Positions 57,590-64,000 of a DNA stretch of 64,000 bases are shown piece after piece. The stretch's first letter is position 1. Every line of letters begins with the position of its first letter. The stretch comes from Paenibacillus sp. 1_12 (GTDB lineage Bacteria; Bacillota; Bacilli; Paenibacillales; NBRC-103111). The stretch is taken from positions 1 to 64,000 of the forward strand of contig NZ_FOTE01000020.1 of NCBI RefSeq assembly GCF_900114475.1, in the 5' to 3' direction. The position numbers and the translations under genes were made by a program. The notes below the pieces were generated by a model. The model saw only the letters and a list, made by a program, of their open reading frames with translations, was not told the origin of the DNA and made no database searches.

Positions 57590-57602
57590 CGTAATCGATT
57601 CT
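57590..57602. repeat. Third copy of the AAACTGACTTCG repeat
   Basis: AAACTGACTTCGT, matching the repeat core at 40941-40952 in the ATP-grasp array, lies between the subtilase and the next gene. Three copies in a 64-kb window suggest a dispersed intergenic repeat family. Confidence 0.4.
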
Positions 57603-57724
57603 TTCCCATCAAAATATGCGCTGCTGCTGTTATATTCTATTAAGTTCATGAATTTGGGCTATTTACCTTTGTGGATTCATAGACTATAGAGAACAAGCCT
57701 TAATTGAAGTGGAGGGATGTTTAA

Positions 57725-58003
57725 TTGAAAGAGATGAAATCGGTAATGTATATGGGCCTGGCGCTGGGTATGTTGTTCTATGCCGTCCCCAGACTTGATA
57801 TCCGGTCAGGTTTTACGCTGCCAACGATTTTTGGAGCGATCTGGATACTATTTGCACTGATGATTGTAGCTGCTCATCTTCATGAGCTGATTGGTGTAGA
57901 TGAGAGGAAGAAGCAGGAGATTCAGCGTGTCAAACGGATGAAAGGCTGGCAGATGGAGCAGTTGTTATCCGGTCGTCGCAAGCTGCTGCAATTTAAGAAA
58001 TAA
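57725..58003 (+). CDS. Small two-helix membrane protein
   Basis: A 92-residue protein, not recognised. Two membrane segments (about 8-22 and 32-55) with a short loop PRLDIRSGFTLP, then a basic, helical tail rich in Lys and Arg (VDERKKQEIQRVKRMKGWQ). TTG 57725 has GGAGGG 8 bases upstream. It is a single gene followed by a very strong hairpin. Confidence 0.65.
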   Translation: MKEMKSVMYMGLALGMLFYAVPRLDIRSGFTLPTIFGAIWILFALMIVAAHLHELIGVDERKKQEIQRVKRMKGWQMEQLLSGRRKLLQFKK

Positions 58004-58050
58004 GGCAAAAGAGCCAGACTCCGTTATTGCGGAGCCTGGCTCTTTTGCCT
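58003..58050. terminator. Bidirectional terminator
   Basis: AGGCAAAAGAGCCAG pairs with CTGGCTCTTTTGCCT, extended inward by CTCCG/CGGAG, with a loop of about 6 bases. T-rich tails occur on both strands. Confidence 0.85.
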
Positions 58051-58067
58051 ATAAGTAGCCAAGTATC

Positions 58068-58397
58068 TTAAAGGAGTGCGATGGTCAGCAAATTAAACAG
58101 AACGAGTGGCAAAATCACATTGTTCGCATATTGTTGCTGAGCGATCGGATTATAGAAACTGCGCACGTGCCCAGGCAGTGGCTTTAAATACAACATGATA
58201 TCATCGATGTGAACGATATGGCCTTCAAAGGTTTGACCAAGAGTCGTTTGTACACGTACCGGTCGATGCATGTGTTTCTTGCATATGCCATGAATATGCT
58301 GCTTCATGTTGTGAAGCGATTCGACCATAGTAGGTTCCATTTGGTATATAGCTTCGTTGTTTGGCTGCGAATTTAAAACTGGTTGTTGGGTATACAT
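58068..58397 (-). CDS. Small protein with Sm-like middle and hydrophobic C-terminus
   Basis: A 109-residue protein, not recognised by name. HMHRPVRVQTTLGQTFEGHI then VHIDDIMLYLK near 45-75 resembles an Sm-like or YuzF-type beta barrel. The C-terminus NNVILPLVLFNLLTIALL is a short membrane helix seen in several small Bacillus and Paenibacillus proteins. GGAGG lies 9 bases before ATG 58397. It is a single gene. Confidence 0.6.
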   Translation of the reverse strand: MYTQQPVLNSQPNNEAIYQMEPTMVESLHNMKQHIHGICKKHMHRPVRVQTTLGQTFEGHIVHIDDIMLYLKPLPGHVRSFYNPIAQQQYANNVILPLVLFNLLTIALL

Positions 58398-58540
58398 CGG
58401 TAAGGCACCTCCAAATTAATATACGTCATCCTATGCGTTTGCCTATAAATAGGTTCGTAAAGGGCTTTTTTTTATGTATAAGAGCGTTTATAATGGTTCA
58501 TACAGATTAATACAGAGATATAGAGATTGGTGGTACAGTT

Positions 58541-59884
58541 ATGGATTATACTACGCAGGAAACGGCTACCAAGCATGAACAAATTTTAAAATATATAGAG
58601 AACTTAAAAATCGGCTCAAAAATCTCGGTCCGCAAAATCGCCGAGAAGCTGACTGTCAGCGAAGGTACGGCCTATAGAGCGATCAAGGAAGCTGATAACT
58701 TGGGACTTGTCAGCACCAAGGAGCGGGTTGGAACGGTTCGTGTCGAAAAAAAGCTGCGTGATAACATTGACAAGCTGACCTTTGCGGAGGTTGTGAATAT
58801 TGTAGATGGAGAAGTATTGGGCGGACTCGGTGGGTTGCAAAAAACGCTGAATAAATTCGTGATCGGCGCCATGCAGCAGGATGCAATGATGCGTTATATA
58901 GATCCGGGCAGTCTGCTCATCGTAGGTAACCGCAGTAAAGCGCATATATGTGCATTGGAGCAAGGGGCCGGTGTACTGATTACAGGAGGATTCGGTACGG
59001 CTGAAGATGTGAGAAGGCTGGCTGACCAACTGGAGCTTCCGATTATTTCAAGCAGCTATGACACATTTACGGTAGCTTCGATGATCAACAGGGCGATCTA
59101 TGATCGGCTCATTAAGAAGAAGATATTGCTGATTGAGGATATCGTACCTCCTTCCATGGAGGTCGTCGTATTAAAAAGCCACCATACGCTAAAGGATTGG
59201 CAGCGGCTTAATGAACAGGCAGGACATAGCCGGTTTCCGGTGGTGGACGAATGGAATCGGGTTATTGGGATGATTACATCCAAGGATTTGATTGGCGCAC
59301 AGCCTGAGCAAACGATGGATAAGCTGATGACGCGCAATCCGCTGACTGCAGCGCCGAATACTTCAGTGGCAGCAGCAGCGCATATGATGGTTTGGGAAGG
59401 AATCGACCTGCTCCCGATCATTGATACGAATCGTAAGATTATGGCTGTTATTAGCCGTAAGGACGTATTGAAAGCGATGCAGCACATACAAAGGCAGCCA
59501 CAAAATGGAGAGACGTTTGAGGACTTGATCTGGACGGGTTTTGCAGAGGAACGCAACAAAGAGGGATACCCAGTGTTCAGAGGGGCTATTACACCCCAAA
59601 TGACGAACCAACTGGGTACCGTTTCAGAAGGCGTTTTGACCATACTAATGAAGCAAGCTGCGTACCATATCGTACAGGATATCAAAAAAGGCGATCTCGT
59701 TATGGATAACATGTCCTCTTATTTCGTCAAGCCTGTGCAGATCGACAGCGAGATCGAGATTCTTCCCAAAATCATAGAGGTGAGCCGCAAATTCGGTAAA
59801 ATCGATGTGGCCATATATCATGCGAATACGCAAACGCTGGTCGCCAAAGCGATGCTGACCGCACAGTTTATCGACCAGGTCTAG
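58541..59884 (+). CDS. ytoI: CBS/DRTGG/thioesterase-fold regulator YtoI
   Basis: A 447-residue multidomain protein. An N-terminal winged helix (about 10-60), a DRTGG domain (about 75-180), two CBS domains (about 190-310; MTSKDL, AVISRKDVLKAM) and a C-terminal hot-dog thioesterase-like domain (about 330-440). This order is that of B. subtilis YtoI. It probably senses an adenylate or acyl ligand and regulates transcription; no ligand is known. ATG 58541 has GGTGG upstream. ytpI lies next, divergently placed, as in Bacillus. Confidence 0.93.
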   Translation: MDYTTQETATKHEQILKYIENLKIGSKISVRKIAEKLTVSEGTAYRAIKEADNLGLVSTKERVGTVRVEKKLRDNIDKLTFAEVVNIVDGEVLGGLGGLQKTLNKFVIGAMQQDAMMRYIDPGSLLIVGNRSKAHICALEQGAGVLITGGFGTAEDVRRLADQLELPIISSSYDTFTVASMINRAIYDRLIKKKILLIEDIVPPSMEVVVLKSHHTLKDWQRLNEQAGHSRFPVVDEWNRVIGMITSKDLIGAQPEQTMDKLMTRNPLTAAPNTSVAAAAHMMVWEGIDLLPIIDTNRKIMAVISRKDVLKAMQHIQRQPQNGETFEDLIWTGFAEERNKEGYPVFRGAITPQMTNQLGTVSEGVLTILMKQAAYHIVQDIKKGDLVMDNMSSYFVKPVQIDSEIEILPKIIEVSRKFGKIDVAIYHANTQTLVAKAMLTAQFIDQV

Positions 59885-60022
59885 AACTCCGGTGAACAAG
59901 TCTCCGCCGCGCGGGAGGATCATTCCTCCGATCGCTGTTGTTCAAAGATGAACAAAGGCGAACGCTTCGCTTCTCCAGAACGATTCCGCCCACGCCATTC
60001 ACCAGATTTCTTGATACCCATA

Positions 60023-60310
60023 TTATTGGCGGGTAAAATGGGCATGATTGCGCAGGCCTGAGAACAGATTAAAGACACCTAGCAGGAAGCAGATGGTACC
60101 AAAGACGCGACGGATATTGGAATCTGTGAAAAAAAACAGCTGGCTGACAGCAATCAGGACGAGCATAATTCCCATCATGATGTTCATTCGTGAGCTATAG
60201 ATGCCGCGCAGCTTGGGATCGTTATGTTTCCGGGAGCGGAAGCTATAATAGACTGAACAAGCTAAAGTAACGAAAATAAGCGCGAACAAAATGGTCTGAA
60301 CGGTTTGCAT
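60023..60310 (-). CDS. ytpI: YtpI family membrane protein
   Basis: A 95-residue protein with three membrane segments (about 7-22, 41-60, 65-85) and the motif YYSFRSRKHNDPKLRGIYSSRMNI of YtpI. In B. subtilis it lies beside ytoI. Function is unknown. ATG 60310 is the first start with the conserved beginning. Confidence 0.88.
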   Translation of the reverse strand: MQTVQTILFALIFVTLACSVYYSFRSRKHNDPKLRGIYSSRMNIMMGIMLVLIAVSQLFFFTDSNIRRVFGTICFLLGVFNLFSGLRNHAHFTRQ

Positions 60311-60525
60311 GAATGACGCACATCCTTTATTCTAGTCGTTGGTGCTAGTGAGTGAATCTCGCGTAAGTCCGGTGGTCTCTTGGCAATATTACTAATGTAA
60401 CGATTTTTTGGGTTAAAAGCAACGACTTGCATCTGTTCATCGGCAGCTCTTGACCTTTGGGGCTGTATAAGGCTCTTCTGGGATTTGTTGTCATCAATCA
60501 ATCTTGTTCATTTACGGAGGCTCAA

Positions 60526-60798
60526 GTGAATAGTATACTTCTTATCTATTTAATAGTAATCAATGCATGGGGTTTTATCAGAATGGGTCAGGACAAGCGG
60601 TATGCCAAAAAATCACGTCAGCGAGTTCCTGAAAAGCAGCTGTTCCTCATCGCTTTACTTGGCGGGGCAGCTGGGGGATGGATTGGGATGCGGGTTTGGC
60701 ATCATAAAACCAAACATAGGTCTTTCATTTTGGGGATCCCGCTGCTTTTTATCGTGAATGCTGTAGTTGTTTATTTGATAGTCAGGTTTTTAAAATAG
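60526..60798 (+). CDS. DUF1294 family membrane protein
   Basis: A 90-residue protein with three membrane segments. MGQDKRYAKKSRQRVPEKQLFLIALLGGAAG and RVWHHKTKHRSF match DUF1294. GTG 60526 is chosen because ACGGAGG lies 5 bases upstream; an in-frame ATG upstream has no site. It precedes the helicase gene by 28 bases and may be in its operon. Function is unknown. Confidence 0.85.
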   Translation: MNSILLIYLIVINAWGFIRMGQDKRYAKKSRQRVPEKQLFLIALLGGAAGGWIGMRVWHHKTKHRSFILGIPLLFIVNAVVVYLIVRFLK

Positions 60799-60826
60799 AA
60801 TTCGATTTTATGGAGGCACAATAATA

Positions 60827-62788
60827 GTGGAGCGTTACCCTTTTACCTATGATCCAAGACAATCCTTTACCCAGCAGGCTGGCGATTGGATAGCTGATGT
60901 ATTTTACGATATCTTGCCGGAATCCGGTTTTGAGGTTCGAGATGAACAGATTTATATGGCTTTTCAGCTGGAAAGAGCGTTCGCTGATAAACAGACTATT
61001 TTTGCTGAGGCCGGTGTGGGTACGGGAAAAACATTGGTGTATTTACTGTACACGATTTGTTATGCGCGTTATATGCGCAAGCCAGCCATTATTGCCTGTG
61101 CAGATGAATCCTTGATCGAGCAGCTTGTTAAGCCTGAGGGGGATATTGCCAAGCTGGCTCAGCATCTCGGATTGGCGATTGATGCCCGACTCGGCAAATC
61201 TCCTGATAAATATGTATGCTTGGTGAAGCTGGATGAAGCCCGCATGAGGGCAGAGGATGCCGATCAGTTCCAGGATCTATACGAGAGCCTGCCTGAGTTT
61301 GTCCATAACTACAAGCCGCTGCAGTCGTTTCATGCGTATGGGGATCGCAAGCATTATCCACATTTGAATGATGAGCAATGGGAACAAATCAACTGGGATA
61401 CGTTCCAGGATTGTTTTACCTGTGAGAAGCGGCACCGCTGCGGGCAGACATTGTCCCGGGATCATTACCGTAAATCGGGTGATCTGATTATTTGCTCGCA
61501 TGACTTTTATATGGAGCATATCTGGACTTACGAAGGACGTAAACGGGAAGGTCAACTGCCGCTGCTTCCTGATCATTGTGCTGTTGTGTTTGATGAGGGG
61601 CATTTACTTGAATCTGCCGGTCAGAAGGCTTTGACCTATAAATTGAAGCATGTCGTATTTGAAGCATTGATCGTTCGTCTACTGGAGGGAGAAGTACGTG
61701 AGACGCTGGCTGTACTTATAGATGAAGCCATTGTCCGGAGTGAAACGCTGTTTGAAGTGCTGGGACGTCAAAGCAAGGTCATTCAAGGAACGGATCGGAA
61801 GCAGGTTTTGTTGAATGACAAGCTGATTCGAGAGGTGCAGCGTTTCCGAGGTGTACTTACCGCGATAGAGGAAGAGCTTGTGTTTGAAAGCGAGCTGTAT
61901 ACGTTGAATGATTACCAGCTGCGCATTGTGGAAGAGCATTTGGAGATGATGCAAAAGGCGTTGATTTTATTTGAGCAATCCGACAGCTTAATCTGTTGGG
62001 TGACGGAAAGCGAGGATGGACTTACACTGGCTATTATGCCGAGAACCGTAAAGGAAGTGCTGCGGGAGCAGGTATTCAACTCATCCCGTATGCCCATCGT
62101 GTTTTCATCGGCGACTTTATCAGTAGAAGGCTCCTTCGAATATGTGGCGGATAGTCTTGGGATTGAACAGTATACGTCCTTTTCCGTTGCTTCTCCTTAC
62201 GATTATGCGCAGCAAATGGAAGTGGTTATGCCCAAGTGGTTGGATGGAGGCAGCTTTACGGAGAAGATGCAGGTTGCTTCTAGCCTGCTGGAGCGGACGC
62301 AAGGAAGAGCATTGCTGTTGTTTCCGACTAAGGACGAATTGCAGCAGTTCAAAAAAGAAATCGGACATTATCCAGCCTGTACCAGCCTGAGAATTCTGTT
62401 TGAGGGTGATCAGGAAATCAGCCATCTGATTTCGGAATTTCAACGTGATGAGCAGAGTGTCCTGTGTGCCGTCACGCTGTGGGAGGGGCTTGATGTACCA
62501 GGTCCATCGCTTTCCAATGTAATCATCTGGTCGCTGCCGTTTCCACCTCAAGATCCCGTCTTTATGGCGAAACGCAAAGCAGCCTTGAACCCTTTTGAAG
62601 AGGTGGATCTGCCCTATATGCTGCTGCGCCTTAGACAAGGAATCGGGCGATTAATACGTACCCACGGCGACAGCGGCATTATTGCTATACTCAGTGAGGA
62701 CAGCAAAGAACAGGGTTTGATACGGGGACATATTGAGGCAATTCTGCCTGCTGGTGTTCAGATCAAGGATTCTCTTGAGCGCATTTGA
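60827..62788 (+). CDS. DinG/XPD-family ATP-dependent helicase
   Basis: A 653-residue superfamily 2 helicase. Walker A is AGVGTGKTLVYLL (about 63), motif II is VVFDEGHLLES (about 255), and motif VI is LRQGIGRLIRTHGDSG. Four Cys near 196, 199, 206 and 223 form a likely Fe-S cluster in the position seen in XPD/DinG. The enzyme should unwind DNA 5' to 3' in repair. GTG 60827 has GGAGG 10 bases upstream. Confidence 0.9.
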   Translation: MERYPFTYDPRQSFTQQAGDWIADVFYDILPESGFEVRDEQIYMAFQLERAFADKQTIFAEAGVGTGKTLVYLLYTICYARYMRKPAIIACADESLIEQLVKPEGDIAKLAQHLGLAIDARLGKSPDKYVCLVKLDEARMRAEDADQFQDLYESLPEFVHNYKPLQSFHAYGDRKHYPHLNDEQWEQINWDTFQDCFTCEKRHRCGQTLSRDHYRKSGDLIICSHDFYMEHIWTYEGRKREGQLPLLPDHCAVVFDEGHLLESAGQKALTYKLKHVVFEALIVRLLEGEVRETLAVLIDEAIVRSETLFEVLGRQSKVIQGTDRKQVLLNDKLIREVQRFRGVLTAIEEELVFESELYTLNDYQLRIVEEHLEMMQKALILFEQSDSLICWVTESEDGLTLAIMPRTVKEVLREQVFNSSRMPIVFSSATLSVEGSFEYVADSLGIEQYTSFSVASPYDYAQQMEVVMPKWLDGGSFTEKMQVASSLLERTQGRALLLFPTKDELQQFKKEIGHYPACTSLRILFEGDQEISHLISEFQRDEQSVLCAVTLWEGLDVPGPSLSNVIIWSLPFPPQDPVFMAKRKAALNPFEEVDLPYMLLRLRQGIGRLIRTHGDSGIIAILSEDSKEQGLIRGHIEAILPAGVQIKDSLERI

Positions 62789-62796
62789 ATGCTGGC

Positions 62797-63273
62797 TTAG
62801 GTAGCTTTGGAAAATCCTTCTTCACGACAGTATTGCGCTGCTTCTTCGTAGGTTTCAAATGCGGATTCCAGATTAATTCCAGCGTACACATACCATAGTT
62901 CATCTTCAAAAGTTACGATAAGGGTCTGATTATCAGGACCTTCCCAACGCTCCTTTTGCGTGCTTTCAGTACGCGGGAGCGGCTTTTTGGGTGAAGCATC
63001 GGTTAAAGAAAGGATCGATTCGGCAACAAGAGAACGAAGCGCATCAGCCTCATACTCACGAATATTGACAAACCCTTTGTCATCGGTAGAATAACCCCGC
63101 AGCCGACCCGCATAAATAAATCCGTTTCCGTTCGGGTGCAGGTGGTAGGCAACATTCTTTTTATCATACGCGCTTTGCTCATAGCTGAAATTAACGCGGC
63201 CAAGCGATACATCGCTGCGAGTAAGCTCGGAGAATGACTCCATAATCGCAATCTTTTCTTCAAAGGTAAGCAT
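62797..63273 (-). CDS. Hypothetical protein of unknown function
   Basis: A 158-residue soluble protein, not recognised. The N-terminal part (about 1-85) has VNFSYEQSAYDKKNVAYHLHP, then YAGRLRGYSTDDKGFVNIREY; the C-terminal part has TLIVTFEDELWYVYAGINLE. GGAGGG lies 6 bases before ATG 63273. It is convergent with the helicase gene, 8 bases apart, with no terminator between them. Confidence 0.65.
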   Translation of the reverse strand: MLTFEEKIAIMESFSELTRSDVSLGRVNFSYEQSAYDKKNVAYHLHPNGNGFIYAGRLRGYSTDDKGFVNIREYEADALRSLVAESILSLTDASPKKPLPRTESTQKERWEGPDNQTLIVTFEDELWYVYAGINLESAFETYEEAAQYCREEGFSKAT

Positions 63274-63372
63274 AAGTACCCTCCATCTTTCATTTTATCG
63301 TGCTAGTGATTATAACACACACTTCAAGCCGTACCAAGCTAATAACAAGGATAAGGAATAGGAGTAAGGCTG

Positions 63373-64000
63373 ATGACCCACGATCCCCGTGTGCAGGAGT
63401 TAATTACGCTGAAGACGATTGCCGAGACGTTGAACCAATCAACCGATCTTAAGCTGATGCTGGGAACCGTACTGGAAAAATTGCTCAGTCTAACAGAGCT
63501 TACAGCGGGTTGGATATTTGTTGTGGATGGACCTATGGAATTTGAATGCATGGCTGATCGTTATCTCCCTCCTGCTCTGCTGTACGAAGACAAGCTTCCT
63601 ATGCGATGTGATACATGCTGGTGTCTGGATCGTTATTCCGCAGGCCGATTACACAGTGCAGTGAACATATTAAATTGTAAAAGGCTTGAAAATGCGATGG
63701 AGTTCGGCTGGGGAGATACGTATGGTATTACGCATCATGCTACGGTTCCGCTTTATTCCGGAGAACGCCAGTTCGGTGTGATGAATGTAGCTGCACCTGG
63801 AAAAAAGCATTTCTCGGATGAGGAATTGGCTCTGCTGCAGGCGGTAGCGCTGCAAATTGGCAGCACTCTCGAACGGATGCGATTATATGCTGCAGAACAG
63901 CGAAGGGCTGATCTTTTTGCCAGATTGGGTGAGTTCAGCAGCGCGCTTGCGATGTCCATGAATGCAGATCATGCCCTTGATCCACTTATGGAGCGTATTG
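63373..64000 (+). CDS. GAF domain protein, probable sensor histidine kinase (partial)
   Basis: The first 209 codons of a protein that runs off the right edge. A GAF domain spans about 20-165 (TAGWIFVVDG, TVPLYSGERQFGVMNVAAPG), with RCDTCWCLDRY, a Cys-rich loop seen in GAF domains of some NarL/DegU-linked HisKA_3 sensors. A second GAF-like or signalling region seems to begin near residue 175. GGAG lies 8 bases before ATG 63373. The output domain is outside the window, so histidine kinase is inferred. Confidence 0.65.
   Translation, partial: MTHDPRVQELITLKTIAETLNQSTDLKLMLGTVLEKLLSLTELTAGWIFVVDGPMEFECMADRYLPPALLYEDKLPMRCDTCWCLDRYSAGRLHSAVNILNCKRLENAMEFGWGDTYGITHHATVPLYSGERQFGVMNVAAPGKKHFSDEELALLQAVALQIGSTLERMRLYAAEQRRADLFARLGEFSSALAMSMNADHALDPLMERI

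Overview
The window looks like a chromosomal segment of an endospore-forming, Gram-positive bacterium of the Paenibacillus type. The evidence is strong AGGAGG-type ribosome sites, frequent TTG and GTG starts, the sporulation genes cotJABC and ytvI, YheC/YheD ATP-grasp coat proteins, a sufCDSUB iron-sulfur operon in Firmicute order, ytoI/ytpI, YfkAB, and copper-amine-oxidase-type stalk domains. No tRNA, rRNA or CRISPR array was seen. Gene density is that of ordinary core chromosome; the only clear mobile sequence is the 3' end of a group II intron at the left edge.

Layout: 1-323, end of a group II intron (maturase C-terminus, domains V and VI). 494-1090, a PilZ-like protein. 1264-5694, a LacI-type regulator and a GH38 alpha-mannosidase, each preceded by the same perfect palindrome. 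5986-12142 (minus), a four-gene MacAB-like operon (adaptor, ATPase, FtsX-type permease, large secreted protein with a Ser/Asn/Thr/Gly linker) behind phased direct repeats. 12524-14842 (minus), mtnK-mtnA methionine salvage. 15115-16314, small membrane or secreted proteins and a DUF1802 protein. 16390-21729, sufCDSUB with a promoter overlapped by Fur-like inverted repeats. 21903-26145, an NlpC/P60 lipoprotein, an HD-GYP protein, a MoeB/ThiF enzyme and a MoaD-MoaE fusion. 26324-34477, a small unknown protein, a 5'-nucleotidase-type phosphoesterase, uppP, a second HD-GYP protein, YfkAB, a CNNM/CBS protein and ytvI. 34664-35823, cotJABC. 35889-37160, a small membrane protein and a HAD phosphatase.

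37243-43640 (minus) is a run of five YheC/YheD ATP-grasp paralogs, alternating long (455 aa) and short forms. Divergent from it are a FapA/DUF342 protein, a triple-GAF protein and YheA; yheA is also near yheCD in Bacillus subtilis. 48015-50012 is an LTA-synthase-like enzyme, followed at 50247-50462 by a striking 71-residue protein in which 34 residues are Met and no other hydrophobic residue occurs. The right end holds a coiled-coil protein, a stalk-domain protein, a DeoR-HAD-MFS operon, an acyltransferase, an AprX-like subtilase, small proteins, ytoI, ytpI, a DUF1294 protein, a DinG-type helicase, a hypothetical protein and the start of a GAF signalling protein.

The strongest candidates for something undescribed are the Met-only small protein and the five-member ATP-grasp array. 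Next are the MacAB-like exporter with its private secreted protein and the two regulatory layouts (mannosidase palindromes and SUF inverted repeats). All functions are inferred from sequence motifs and family memory; no database search was run.
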